Source: Temnothorax longispinosus (lineage: Eukaryota; Arthropoda; Insecta; Hymenoptera; Formicidae). Taken from it: DNA of 64,000 nt. The notes beneath the pieces are model-generated. The model worked only from the letters and a program-made list of their open reading frames with translations, was not told the origin of the DNA and did no database searches. Position numbers and translations under genes: made by a program. Shown here piece after piece: positions 52,223 through 63,830 of this stretch (position 1 is its first letter; each line of letters begins with the position of its first letter). The DNA is taken from assembly GCF_030848805.1 (NCBI RefSeq), contig NC_092361.1:11599723-11663722 (forward strand), written 5' to 3'.

Positions 52223-53256
52223 GTGACGTACAGGATGGAGGGAGAGGCAGGCGAGAGTGAGAAGGTAGAAAAAAGGAATAAAGATGTGAATTTGGCTACA
52301 AATTTGGATAGTTTAAGTAGTGAGAAAACGGGTAAAGAAATTTTTGCCACACCAAAAGAAGAAAAAAGAGGAAAAGGAAGACTTACAAAGCAGGAGTTAA
52401 GAATGAGAGAAAGATCGAGCTCGACCAGCATACTGGAGTATGTGAGAAGTGAAAATAGTAGGGCATGTGAGCTAGCGAAAGCTAAGAGGAAAAGAGAGGA
52501 AAAAGAACAACTTGCGGAGGAAATTTTCAAGAGAGGTAACAAGACTGTGAGAACGCCGCCAGAAATAGACAAATCGAAGGAAGGAGTCGGTGCTGCAGGT
52601 AAGAAGAGAGAAGAGGAAGGAGATTTGTCAGTAACAAAGAAGAATGAAGAGGATGGTTCGTTGTTAGCAATCCTGAGAGACGAGATGAGGGACCTGAGGG
52701 ACGAGATGAGAGAGAGGATGAGTGTCTTATTGTTAGAAGAGGGATGGAAAAAAAAGAAGAAAGGATAGAGGAAAGGATGGATAAGCTAGAAGGGAGATTA
52801 TCGAAGATCGAACAAAGGAGTGAAAACATAACGGAAGAGGCGACCGGCGGCAAAATGGAGGAGATTGTGGGAAAGGTGGCGGAGATGGTTAGGAAGAGAG
52901 AAAGAAATATGAAGGAAAGGAAGGAAAAGAAAAATAATCTAGTGATCAGAGGATTACATAAAGAGGAAAACAAGAGCTTAATGGACACAGCGAAGACGTT
53001 TCTTGAGAGGGAGTTTGGTGCAAAAGCGGGAGTAAAGAAGATGCGGTCAACAGGCAAAGAAGGAAGAGAGATAGTAATAGTTGAAATGGACTGCTGGGAA
53101 TCGAAGGATAATATCATGAAGGAGAAGAAGAAGCTGGGAAGTAAGAGAATTTTCATTGATCACGACCTGACCTTTGAGGACAGAGAAGTGCAAAGACGGA
53201 TAAAAGAGCAGGCATGGAAAAAAAACAGAAGAAAAATGGGTGAAAATAGGTTATAG
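52223..53256 (+). pseudogene. Non-LTR 3 ORF1, two frames
   Basis: 52223-52768 encodes a Lys/Glu-rich coil that ends in REEMRDLRDEMRERM-like heptads. 52744-53256 overlaps it in another frame: KKEERIEERMDKLEGRLSKI (coiled coil), then NNLVIRGLHKEENKS and GREIVIVEMD, IFIDHDLTFEDREVQRRIKE, which match the RRM-like L1 ORF1 layout. Only a single frameshift divides the two, so the original was one protein of about 340 residues. It would bind the element RNA as a trimer in L1-type systems; here that is inference. Confidence 0.7.
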
Positions 53257-53445
53257 GAAGCTAGAGGTACAAGGTAGGAAGTATGTATGGAGCGAGGAAG
53301 AAAATAAGCTAATAGAAAAGAAAAATGTGTGGAGCGAGGAAGCAGGAAAACTAAGAGAAAAGAACAATTTCTAGATGGTTGCTAAGTTAGGAGAAGAAAA
53401 CCAGCAAGTTATGGCATTCAAGATGACAATAGGCAAACAACATGA

Positions 53446-56400
53446 ATGGAGGTCGGAAAGGTGAACCAGCTGAAGAATGAAAATAGGCGAAAGATAATTT
53501 TTTGGGATGTAGCGGGTATCGAGAGGCAGGACAAAGATTTTTGGAATTACATAGTAGGTTTCGATTATATTGGGTTATGTGAAACATGGTTAGAGGATAA
53601 GGGATGGGATAGAATTAAGGGTAGACTGCTGGAAACGCACAGCTGGAAAAACATTAACGCTGTAAGGGAAAAGAGGAAGGGTAGGGCGAAGGGAGGTTTA
53701 CTAATAGGTATTAGAAAAGATTGGGGGTCAGAAGTGGAGAAAAATGAAAGTGTAATGATTATAGAAAGTATTGCGCGAACGAGAATAGTAAAAGAGGAAA
53801 AAGGACTAAATATTTTTACAGTATATAATGTAAGAGCAAAGAAAGATGTAGAAGAGATAATGGCGAAAATAATAGAGCAATGCGAAGGATGCGAAGGAGA
53901 GGATATTATTATAGAAGGCGACTTTAATATTAGAATAGGAAACTTAGGAGGGTGCAGGAAGGATTAATATGACTTTGAAAAGGAGAGTAAAGATAAAGTC
54001 ATAGGAGATGGCGGTAGAAGTTTTGTGGATATGATAAATGAAAAAGGATAGTATTTTTTGAATGGATGTATAGAGGGGATTGGGATGGGGAATATACGTA
54101 TGTGGGTGCGAGAGGGTGCTCGGTAATCGATTATGCAATTGTAAACTATAGTGCGCAAGAACGAGTGTTGGAATTTAGAATAGGGGACAGGGTGGACTTG
54201 GATCATTTGCCTCTGACCTTGTTACTGGAGGAAGAGGAGAATACGAGATAAATAGAGGGGTGGACAGAAGAGGAAGAAGAGGAACAGATTATGGCAAAGA
54301 AGATCATATGTTGGGACGAAGAGGCAAGGAAATTATACAGGAAGATGACGGAGGTTTGGAATGAAAACGAGGACCAGGAAATAGAGTTGGTGGATAGGAA
54401 ATGGGAGAAAATAAGAAACTGGGTCCTTGGAGCTTTAGTTTATAAGGAAGTCAAGATAAAGAAAAGAAGGAAACTAGGGCACAAAGATTGGTGAGATAGG
54501 AGCTGCACCAGAAAGAAGAGGGAGGTGAAAAGAAAGTATAGAAGATGGAGAAGTGGAAAGGGAAGTAAGGAAGACTATTTGGAAGGAAAGAAATGCCTGA
54601 AGGGGTGGTTAGAGAGGAAACGGATGGAGAAGAGAGAGAGGGAAGAAGAGGAATTAAGAAATTTGAAGGACGAAAAGAAAATTTGGAACTACATAAACAG
54701 CCGAAGAAAGAAGAAAGAATGGAAAGAGAATAATATTCCGAAAGAGAACTGGAGAAGTTACTTCATGGAGTTGTTAGGTGGGTCCGAGATGGAAGTAAGG
54801 GAAGAGGCGTTGGAGGTGCGTGACATGGGAACAGAAGAAAGAAACGAGGAACAGGTTCAAGATACAGAAAGGGAGTTGCAAGAAGAGGAGATAGTGAGGG
54901 CAGTTAGGAACATGAAGTTAGGCAAAGCTGCAGGTTCGATGGAATTCTAATGGAAGCATGGCGGTATGGTGGTGCAGCAGTAAGAAGAGGTCTAACTGAT
55001 CTGTTGAAGCTCATTTGGAAGGAAAGTAAAATTCCGACCGAATGGCGAAAAAGTATAGTTGTCCCCCTACATAAAAGGGGGGATAAAGAGAGAACAGACA
55101 ACTATCGAGGGATCTCTATGCTGTGCACTGCATACAAAGTATATGCGGAAATTCTAAAGAACAGATTGGAGGAAATAATGGAGATGAAAGGAATGATACC
55201 TGACAGCCAAGCCGGCTTTAGGAAAGGGAAGTCTACGATGGACAACATATTTATCTTGAACCATATAGTGCAAAGGAAGAAGGAGGAAGGTATGGCAATT
55301 GGGAAAGACAAGATTTTCGCAATATTTGTGGATTTAAAGGCAGCATTCGACGACGTTGACAGAGAAATTTTATGGAAGATAATGGAAGAGAAAGGAGTGT
55401 AATGCAGTTTAATAAACAGGATAAAAGAAATGTACAAAGAGACGGAGGTGACAATAAGAAAGAAGGATGGGTTCACAAGGTGCTTCAAGACGAAGAAAGG
55501 TGTAAGGCAGGGCTGTGTGATGAGTTCCGCCCTGTTCAATTTGTACATTGCGGACATTGATAAAGCTTTAGAAATGCGTGGCATAGGAGGGATAGAGCTA
55601 GGAGGAGTGAGAGTGTGGTCATTAGCATACGCGGATGATATGGTTTTGGTAGCGAAAAACAGAGATGCTTTACTAGATATGATAAGCATGTTAAAAATAT
55701 TTTTAAAAGAAAGGAAACTAGAATTAAGTACAGAAAAAACTAAACTGTTGGTATTTAATAGTAAAGGTAAAAAAGGTAGAAAGACATGGAAATAGAGCGA
55801 TAAAATAATAGAGAAAGTAGAAACGTTCAAATATCTGGGATTTACGTTTAATAGGAAAGGTAATTATGTCGATCATATAAAAGAACTGAATAGGAAAGGA
55901 AGGATCGCTGCAAGTAGGGTCTAGGGTTTAGGAGAAAGATTATGCAAAGATGATTTTAATAGGAGATGGATGCTTTTTAAGTACCTACTAAAAAGTGTAA
56001 TGGAATACGAAGCAAAGGTATGGGAGTGGAGTAAAAAAAAGGAGTTGGAAAAAGTCATGTTGGATTATGTAAGATGGGTATTTAGACTAGATTTTTGCAC
56101 ACCGAGGTATGTAATACTAAGGAAACTAGGATTAGAGAAACTAAAAATTTGTTGGGGTATAAGAGCCATGAGGTACGAGAAAAGAGGTAGAGAGAAAAAA
56201 GACGGAAGTTTAGTAAAGGCATGTTGGGATGAAAAAGACATAATGGCTAAAAAGAAAAAGGATTTATATAATCTGGAACGAGAAAGATTTTATAGTAACA
56301 ATGGTTGGAGCTCTGAAGTAATAAAATAATTAAATAATGAAGGTAAAAATACTGAAGGCTTAGTAAGAATAAGGGAACAGGACATTCAAGGGCAAATAAT

Positions 56401-56833
56401 AAACAGTAAAATAGCAGGGGCAAGGTATAATACAAGATAAAAAGAGATAGAGGCGAGAAACAAGACACCCAGTTATTTATTAAAAGCTAACTTGGATAAA
56501 GTGAAAACAGGAGATGAGATTAGAGCGATGGTAAAATTAAGGTGCGGCAATTTAGAGGACACAAATAAATATTGGCTGGATGAAGACGATATAAAGTGTA
56601 GATTATGCAAGATAGGTAGGGACAACTTAGAGCATTACATAAGCGAGTGCAATATCATAAGTATGTGGTTTGAGAATCTAGATAGGAATAACAAAGAAAT
56701 ATTAGTGAATATATACGATAACAAATTTAGAATGGAAAAAGGAAAGGTGTTAAATAGATTATGGAAAAGGAGAGAGGAATGCTATAAAAAAGATAGGATA
56801 AAGGAAAAGAAAAAAGAGGAAGAGATAAGTTAG
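53446..56833 (+). pseudogene. Non-LTR 3 ORF2: endonuclease and reverse transcriptase (broken)
   Basis: Endonuclease: IIFWDVAGIERQDKDFW (53490), YIGLCETWLEDKGWD, IIIEGDFNIRIG and, at 54100-54240, VIDYAIVN with DLDHLPLTL. RT: IPTEWRKSIVVPLHKRGDKE, NYRGISMLCTAYKVYAEIL, QAGFRKGKSTMDNIF, IFVDLKAAFDDVDRE (55325), KGVRQGCVMSSALFNLYIAD (55500) and SLAYADDMVLVAKN (55620). C-terminal CRLCKIGRDNLEHYISEC at 56590 is a metal-binding motif. Stops at several points, e.g. 53966, 54492, 54949, 55401, 55795. Confidence 0.85.
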
Positions 56834-57089
56834 GAAGGAGCGTGAGTAGGGACAGTAATGGAAACAGCTTTAGAGCGGTTGTAAATAACAATGTATAGCG
56901 GCGGATATGTAAAGAAGAAAGATGGATGATGTGTGGATGGATGAATAACGGATATGCTTTATTTGTATTTTATCGCCCTAAAGGTATGGTTTTCAAAGTC
57001 AAAAGAGCTTTTTTACTTTTTCGCGTATAACTTTTAAACTACAAGAGATAAAGAAAAATGTTTAGAATAAAAGTTTAATGGTAAATTAA

Positions 57090-57426
57090 GGCTCCTGGTC
57101 CCTGATCCGAAAACTCCGCGGTGACGGTGGCAACGTACCGTCGCGGTAGAAATAAGAACCATCTCCTCTCACTCTCTCCAATGGAGAATAAGCGAGAAAT
57201 GTTGAGAATTGATACGTTGTTTATTCTTGCGTAGTATCTTGAACGTAGTACATTCCTAGCAAATCTGAAGAACTCGAAGTATTTTCGAAGTGTGCTGAAG
57301 CGATTTGTAATGTTATTTTAAGCAAATATCTTTTTATTTGGAAATACCACGCAAGAATTTTTGACGTGTCGTTTTCTCGCTTCTGACGTCACGATTCAAC
57401 ATGGCCGCGGCAGGTACCCAGGAGCC
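57090..57426 (+). mobile_element. TTAA-site element, GGCTCCTGG family, copy 1
   Basis: 337 bp with ends GGCTCCTGGTCCCTGA...CCCAGGAGCC, flanked by TTAA (57086-57089 and 57427-57430). Contains CTCTCTCCAATGGAGAAT and AACATGGCCGCGG near the right end. Confidence 0.9.
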
Positions 57427-57430
57427 TTAA

Positions 57431-57820
57431 GGTCTACAATGTAACATAAATAAAAATTTAAAAAAATTTTGTTTATGTCACTTTGTAGAACTTAACTTAT
57501 CATTGGACTTTTATTCTAAACAATTTTTTTCTATTACTTGTACTTTAAGAGTTGCGATATCCTAAAAAATGGAAGCTCTTTTTTGAGGTTGAAAATATTA
57601 TAGTAAGCACAATATGAAGCATATAAATTATTCATATTAAGTTGCTCTACATATCCACAAAAATTCATCCAAATTGAAAAGTTTGGGTATTTCCTTATTA
57701 GTATACATAGAAAATAAGATTATCTTCTTGTAACATTGTATCTCTTGCAGATAAGTGATAATGGAATAGGACTATACAATTAATAAGTTGATAGACATAT
57801 TAACAGGTAAAAGAGACATA
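57431..57820. other. AT-rich intron between two TTAA elements
   Basis: I see no gene or repeat end here. Confidence 0.4.
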
Positions 57821-57824
57821 TTAA

Positions 57825-58307
57825 GGCTCCTGGTCCCTGAGCCGAGAACTCTGCGTTGACGGTGGCGACGTACCGTCGCGGCAGAAATCAGAACTCTCTC
57901 CAATGGAGAATTCTGTCCTTTGTGACATGTTGACAACCTATTTTGTTGTGCATGCTATTTCTTTATTATTCGCTCTGTGCTTGTGCTCTAACGTTTAACG
58001 TATTCGTGAAAGTCGTAAAATTGACCGAAAAGTAAAATTTGCATGCGGAAGGAACGTTTTCACCTCCTTTCGACAGTCGTTAAACGGCTGTTTTTCCCGT
58101 ATGTTTAGGCTTCGTTTTATGGTTGTTTGTTTATTGTCGAGGGAAAAGGATAGTTTTCGGTCAATTTCGGAAGTGTTCTGAAACGATCTATAGTGATGTT
58201 TTATTGAAATGTCTTTTTATTTGAAAATGGCATGCACAACAAAATTGGGTGTTTTCCTCGCCTCGATAGTAAGAATCCAATATGGCCGCGGTGACCATCC
58301 AGGAGCC
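57825..58307 (+). mobile_element. TTAA-site element, GGCTCCTGG family, copy 2
   Basis: 483 bp, same ends, TTAA at 57821-57824 and 58308-58311. The left 90 bp match copy 1 closely (GACGGTGGCRACGTACCGTC), as does ATATGGCCGCGG at the right. The middle diverges. Confidence 0.9.
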
Positions 58308-58377
58308 TTAAAACTTGAATAAATAAGAAGGAAAAGGATTGCTAAACAAAAGGTAATGGAAGAAGAGTATACGAGTA

Positions 58378-58545
58378 ATATCAAGAGACACGGTAGTGTC
58401 TCGTGCCAAGTACACGCGGAGCGAGACCGACCGTGACTCTTTTACGCGACGCGACGGGTTGCGTGTACCCGAGATGTTGAGATCTCGATAACGAGTGAAC
58501 GGATCAAGTTCTAAGTAGGCTTGATCGATAGCTTGGGGTCCAATT
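58378..58545 (+). repeat. Conserved 165-bp repeat, copy 2
   Basis: The counterpart of 14185-14350. The shared 3' half contains GAGATCTCRATAACGAGTGA and GATCGATAGCTTGGG. Confidence 0.75.
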
Positions 58546-58680
58546 AGTTAATTATTACCAAGGATACAAACTCAAATCGAGTATACGAATACTTAACGAC
58601 TTGGTTGCATTTAAAATCAAGCCATATATAGAGCTTGTAAAAATGTAAAGCAATATTACAAATACTTTCAGTTTGAACAT

Positions 58681-58995
58681 TTGAAAATGTTCTATCGCAA
58701 AAACAGAAGTTTGACTTTGCATATGAAGATTACAAATATGAGATTAGCAGAAATTACAGATCATATAGAACGACTTTTAGAAGATATCCTGTTTTTAAAA
58801 AAAGTAAAAATCACAATAGCTTACAACATCTGCAGAAATTACCAAGCATTCTGCATATTCAAAAAGAAGACCAGCCGGTATAAGAATATGGTAGATATAG
58901 CAACCCAAAGAATTGGCCAAGGTTACCGACTAACTCCGGATAACAGATATAGACGAGATACCGAGTTTATCCTGACGGTTAAAAACATAATTTAA
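58681..58995 (+). pseudogene. Open frame of unknown function, 104 codons
   Basis: Lys/Arg/Ile-rich, no signal peptide, no membrane segment, no domain I recognise. Segments such as YKNMVDIATQRIGQGYRL give no family hint. It lies upstream of the degenerate endonuclease pieces and may be what is left of a retrotransposon ORF1. It has no splice signals linking it to the SIK gene. Confidence 0.35.
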
Positions 58996-59464
58996 ACAGA
59001 AGAAAGGGAACAGAAAAGACAAGACTAGTAGAGAATATGAAGAAATTGTAACAAATATGGACTCAAAACCAAAACAGAACATGCAAAAACACCTTGATTA
59101 GGTATGAAATACAAGGTAAATCCACACGTAATAGATCGATTGCAAGAGAGGAAAAAATTACAAAAGGTAGTAGAGGACTTGTTTTTTGAGAAAATGGAAT
59201 AATGGACCTGGAACTTCAAAAGAAGGAGGCAAGGTTTTTTGTAAGTAAAGCGGGAAGAAGATCATTAAAAACCTAAATAGAACTAGTAAAAAATCTATTG
59301 AAATTTATTGAGAGTAATGAGAGCTTTCAAGGGTTCTTAAGCCAAATGTTTAAAGGAAACAGACATATTAGAGGTTTATTACAAAATTTAAACAATGAAA
59401 AACAATGAGATTAGAATAAGAAAGGAAACGAAGGAAAGCTAAAAGAAAAAATAAATTTAGAAAG

Positions 59465-59670
59465 TAATTGCCATTTTTCGTTCCGAGCAGTAGTTTTTGA
59501 GATAAAATGGTTTGAAACTGGCCAATAACAGATTACGATTAAACGGACGCCTGCCGCGAGTCGCGCGGTGTTAGATCGCGCACGAATCTGTTTAATCGTA
59601 ATCTGTAGTTGGCCAGTTTCAAACCTTTTTATCTCAAAAACTACTGCTCGGAACGAAAAATGGCAAATAC
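59465..59670 (+). repeat. Foldback with about 85-bp arms
   Basis: GCCATTTTTCGTTCCGAGCA and TTTGAGATAAAAWGGTTTGA appear in inverse at the right arm. The loop (about 59555-59595) is GC-rich, with CGCGAGTCGCGCGG. Confidence 0.85.
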
Positions 59671-60459
59671 TTTTTAAATTTATTTTGTCAAGAACTCTCT
59701 TGCTATGGTATTTTGGTTCGCGAATTTTGGGACACCATGTATATATATTTGGAATGAGTATTTTAAAAGTCAGGAATTTTTAAAGTATAAAGGAAAATAC
59801 AGAACTCTCGAATATAAGAACATTTAAACCTACAAAATTTCTGTGATAAACTAAAGTACAAGAGGAAAACAAGCTACGTATGTCAGGATATAAACATATT
59901 ATAAAGTCAGTCAAGAAATTACTGGAAAAATTGCAATCTATATTAAAAATGAGATTATAATTTTGATATTATAAAAGATATCTATATAAGTTCATATATA
60001 GATAAGTTCATAAGAAGGAGGTGCTATTGATATAAGAATTAATGATTTAAAACTCTAACTTAATCGGATCGCTATTCACAGAAGACCGTTCAGAAATATG
60101 AACGCGAGGATATAGAAAAGTATTTTTGATCTTGACAAAAAGAATAATGAAATTTTATAGAGATTTTAATGTATATGTTACCGTTAGAACTCAAATTCTG
60201 TCAATGTCCGATTTAACTAGTCAAAACTAGTTTTATCAAAAATCTTTCGTCAATACTAGTATTAACTGGTTAATTCTAGAAATAATCAAATGTATTTGAC
60301 AATACCGGTATTCCCTAAAAAATTTTCAGTTAATACTCGTTCTGACGAGTTAAAATCAGTTTTAACGGAGCACACGTACTCACCGTTAAAACATATTTTT
60401 AGGTAAAACTAGTTGTAACTAGGGAAAAGTAATAATGAACTCCTGCTTTAACAAAGCGG

Positions 60460-60840
60460 GTGGAAAAGTGTATGCGTGGATGCAGTTCCGCCCTCCTGTG
60501 GGGGGTTCCACCTCCAAAAAAACTAACCTAATCCAACCCGATTGTTGTGTGGGTGGATCACACGTGTATGATCACACATATACTCTTCCACCCACACAAC
60601 AATCGGGTTGGGTTAGGTTAGTTTTTTCGGAGGTGGTGCCCCCCGCGGGGAGGCGGAACTACTGCCTTCACGCATACATTTTCCACACGAAATGAGGTGC
60701 CATGGGTTTACAACTTTCCACGCGTGAAAAGTTCACGCATGTACTTTGCAAGGTACACTATGTGTCTAGTTTAACGGTAGTGGAGCCCCCCGCAGGGAGA
60801 CGAAACCCACTGCATCCCGCATACACTTTTCCATCCGCTT
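60460..60840 (+). repeat. Foldback plus GTCTAGTTTAAC module
   Basis: 60460-60690 is a hairpin with GTGTGGGTGGATCACACGTG at its tip and AACCTAATCCAACCCGATTG arms. 60700-60840 then has the CACGCATGTACTTTGCAAGG and GTCTAGTTTAACGGTAGTGG module seen at 20259, 32265 and 13230. The region is GC-rich compared with its flanks. Confidence 0.75.
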
Positions 60841-61019
60841 TGTTAAAGCAGTAATAGTTGATCCACACAACATTCTTTCGTTTGTTTTATAAGCAAATTG
60901 TTTTGTTAATAACTTTTTAATAAACAACGAGCGACGAAAAAAGTCAATGCTCTTGGAGGTCAAGATCAACATTAAGGTCAAAAGTCATTTGGGGCTAACT
61001 GTGTAAAAGGAAATATTTA

Positions 61020-61115
61020 GCAAAAAAATTAATCTTACTCCAAGCCTATTTCTAAAAACTTGAAATTAAAATTTGGTTGAAATAGGCTTGGAGTTAGATT
61101 AGTTTTTTTTATGTG
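61020..61115 (+). repeat. Small hairpin, 95 bp
   Basis: AATCTTACTCCAAGCCTATT and its inverse (AATAGGCTTGGAGTTAGATT) around a short loop. Confidence 0.8.
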
Positions 61116-61309
61116 GAGCTTCTCCTCCGCCTATATGTGTACTGTCTATACACACATGTCAGCAAATTACTTCCCTTAATAGAGACACAAAAAATATCAA
61201 AAGACCCTTTCGGAACCCTATTTTGAATAATTACCACTTTTAACTGGCCCAACTCAGAACTAGTTTTGCCTAGTAAAAAAGTGTGCAAATTAGAAACTTG
61301 CACTTCCTC

Positions 61310-61510
61310 ATCATCACAGATCGCTACCATTGCTTCTATTTTATTTAGCTTATAAAGCTTTCTCTATGAGGAAGCTTGTATTTTATTTGATGCATAATTA
61401 TTCGTATTTATTAGTTTGGCTTCTTCATAGAGAAAGCTTTATGAGCGAAATAAAATAAGAGCAATGGTAGCGATCTGTGATGATGAGGAAGCAATGTGCA
61501 AGTTTCTAAT
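61310..61510 (+). repeat. Hairpin with CATAGAGAAAGC motifs
   Basis: Arms include CAGATCGCTACCATTGCT and TCTCTATGAGGAAGCTT with their inverses. Related to 14830 and 62560. Confidence 0.75.
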
Positions 61511-61923
61511 TTGCACACTTTTTTCATTTTAAATTTAACCTTTTTATAAATTGAAAAAGGGTCAGCTTAGTAGCACAAATGGGGTTTTACAATGGACGCA
61601 ATGTCAAATCGATATTGACTTTGAGAGTTTAGGCTACGCATTTGGATCTTTGATTGCGTATAAAGTTGGATCTAATCAATCAAATCTTAAAGAATTATAT
61701 ATGAAATAGGGGTAGAAAAGACTGATGAATATAATAGAATTAGAAATAACCTGATATTTCAAAATTTGCGGAAGTTAGAGCAGCCACAGCCATTTCTCTA
61801 ATATCTCAAAATTTGCGGAAGTTAGAGCAGCCACAGATATTTCTCAAAAAATTCAAAATTTTATAAAGAAAGAACCTCTTTACCGATCATCGCCAAATTC
61901 AATACCAACCTTTCTTTAGTGAT

Positions 61924-62219
61924 CATCTATCCTCAGTTCTATTACTCGTGCCCGAGCGTGGTGACTTCTCTTCATATACATGTGTTGCGTACGTAGATTA
62001 TACACATTGTATATGGGACTTACAGTTTAACGCCGATTCTGAACGGCTATATTTTTTAGAGAAGTTCTCTTGGCGAGACATACTCTCGGTGGTTTGCCAT
62101 TGCCTTCCGAGAGGAGAATGAGCGAATAAAATTTTTCTAACTCTACCGGGAATCGAACCCGAGACCTTTGGCTCAATAGACCAGTGCGCTGTCTACTAGG
62201 CCACGCTCGTCCTCTAGGG
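61924..62219 (-). mobile_element. tRNA-derived SINE, copy 2, inverted
   Basis: Read on the minus strand, the head GCGTGGCCTAGTAGACAGCG carries box A and box B GGTTCGATTCC. The body shows GGAAGGCAATGGCAAACCAC and GCCGTTCAGAATCGGCGTTA. TCTTTAGTGAT is duplicated at 61913-61923 and 62220-62230. The same family as 18622-18934. Confidence 0.88.
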
Positions 62220-62307
62220 TCTTTAGTGATACATTAAAAAAAAATTAAGCCCGATATTTCAAAATTTACGGAAGTTAGAGCAACCACGGACATCAAAATC
62301 CGTACAT

Positions 62308-62370
62308 GCACACGCACACGCACACGCACGCGAACACGAACACGCACACGCAAACACACACACACACGGA
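62308..62370 (+). repeat. CA/CG-rich microsatellite
   Basis: CACGCACACGCAC run with CGAACACGAAC interruptions. Confidence 0.9.
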
Positions 62371-62681
62371 CATTTTTTAAAATGCAATTTTTCGATGTTT
62401 TAGAATACTCTGAACATATTAGCATCAAAAATTCAAAAAACAATCTTTTTTTTGGTTTTTCTACCCCTATTTCATATATAATTCTTTTAAATTTGATTGA
62501 TTAGACCCAACTTTATACTCAATCAAAGGTTCATATACAAAATTTACGAAAACAAAGCTTCCTCTATGAGGAAGCAAAACTGTTAACATATTTTAACAAA
62601 TTGATTTTTTAGTCAGATTTAGTTTTCACTTACAGTTCATTGCTATTTCTAGAATTGACCAGTTAATACTAGTATTGACGA

Positions 62682-62988
62682 GGGGCGGCAGTGTGGTCTA
62701 GTGGTAGAGCGCCAGACTCGTAATCTGAGGAACCAGGTTTGAGTCCACTAGAGCCATGTAAACATGGAAAATTTTTTCCGAAAGCTGCGCCCTCCGTGCA
62801 AGATAGGCTCTTGTGTGGAGCAAACTGGGCTCCGTCTTTCGGAAAGAGACGTTAAGCCGTTGGTCCAAAGGCTTAAATGAGAGGAGAAGGATAGTATTGG
62901 ATGAGAATTGAATAAAGGGTTGGGAACGTCCCTACAAAACGCCTGGCAACCGTGAGGGGAGTCAATAAACGTATTTATCTTTTTTTTT
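62682..62988 (+). mobile_element. tRNA-derived SINE, second family
   Basis: The head has box A TGGTCTAGTGG and box B GGTTTGAGTCC; the anticodon arm CAGA-CTCGTAA-TCTG pairs and would read CGT (Thr). The body has GAGACGTTAAGCCGTTGGTC and the tail is T-rich. A perfect 14-bp duplication ACTAGTATTGACGA is at 62668-62681 and 62989-63002. It sits in the right TIR of the 2.9-kb element; the left TIR is the empty site. Confidence 0.92.
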
Positions 62989-63395
62989 ACTAGTATTGAC
63001 GATAGGCCTTTGATAAAACTAGTTTTGACTAATTAAATCGAGTATTGATAGAATTCAGGTTCTAACGGTAATATATATAATACGGCGTAAAACTGCTATG
63101 ATACGGACATCAACGGAGAAAATTTACTGGAAGCAGCAGAAAATGCAAATATGATATATCTCAACACAAAATGACATAATGACACAGTTAGGAGAATCAA
63201 GATAATGACCATTCAATATTGATTTGGTTTTTTGTACATACCTGATATTTGCGGAATATCAATAGATTAAAGACATATGGTTTAGATTATTATCCAATAA
63301 CGATTTCACTAAACACAAGAGAGAATAAAAAGTCATAGTAAACTTACAAACAAAATTATAGCGAAAAAAAACAAAGTAAGATGAATACTATAATA

Positions 63396-63830
63396 GTTAC
63401 TTGTTACACAAATAACTATTTTTTTTCGCACGGATGGCCGATTTCGCACGCGCGAGAGATTTCTCACTCGAAGCCGTGCGGGAATGAGATATTATGCAAC
63501 ACGTGCATGGAAAGTGCCCCATTACGCACGCTACGCGTGCGTGATAAACCACTTTCCAGGCACTTGCAACATAAAATAGGGAGTGTAAGCCGTGTGTAAA
63601 GATGAAAATTCCCGGATGCGGAGTTTACGCACGAGCCGAAGGCGAGTGCGGTAACCGCACCCGGGAATTTTCATCTTACCTCACTTGTTACACAAATAAC
63701 TATTCCCGCACGGGTTCGAGTGGGGAATTTCTCGCGTGGGAAATTGGCTATTTGTCGCACAGATGGCGCGCGCAGAATGGGCCACTTTCCACGCACGTGT
63801 GATATAAAGTACTAAAAAGCCAACCATGGA
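63396..63830 (+). repeat. GC-rich compound palindrome with direct repeats
   Basis: CTTGTTACACAAATAACTAT occurs at about 63405 and again at about 63685. Between them 63601-63676 is a hairpin with arms AGATGAAAATTCCCGG and inverse. The first and last segments are also inverted to each other (ATTCCCGCACGGSTTCGAGT). Short frames here are artefacts. Confidence 0.8.

Larger units (their letters stand above)
52200..56960 (+). mobile_element. Non-LTR retrotransposon 3, two ORFs
   Basis: A purine-rich plus-strand element: ORF1 with coiled coil and RNA-binding region, ORF2 with endonuclease and RT and no RNase H found. The 3' end has GATGGATGATG-type short repeats (56930-56950). Strong A+G bias makes the proteins Lys/Glu/Arg-rich. 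The clade is unclear, perhaps L1/CR1-like by ORF1. Its 5' end abuts the hairpin MITE at 52048-52188. Confidence 0.85.
60178..63072. mobile_element. 2.9-kb TIR element with CTAGTTTTGACTAG-type ends, nested
   Basis: The TIRs start TTACCGTTAGAACY and run about 110 bp (to 60290 and from 62640), with AGTCAAAACTAGTTTTATCA and ATTAACTGGTYAATTCTAGA in each. The right TIR is split by a SINE (62682-62988). A second SINE lies at 61924-62219. Inside are several small foldbacks. No transposase frame is visible. The target duplication is AT-rich and cannot be fixed by eye. Confidence 0.8.

Noticed and set aside
60540..60625. GGGTTAGGTTAG-type motifs that look like insect telomere repeats (TTAGG)
   Set aside because: Only two adjacent units per arm of a hairpin, with no longer array. 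Chance within the foldback is more likely than an interstitial telomere.
62150..62219. Possible tRNA gene on the minus strand
   Set aside because: Same reason: the head of a SINE with an 11-bp duplication; the same family is at 18622-18934.
62682..62760. Possible tRNA-Thr gene (anticodon CGT)
   Set aside because: The acceptor stem is poor and the sequence continues into a body with a tail and a 14-bp duplication, so it is the head of a SINE.
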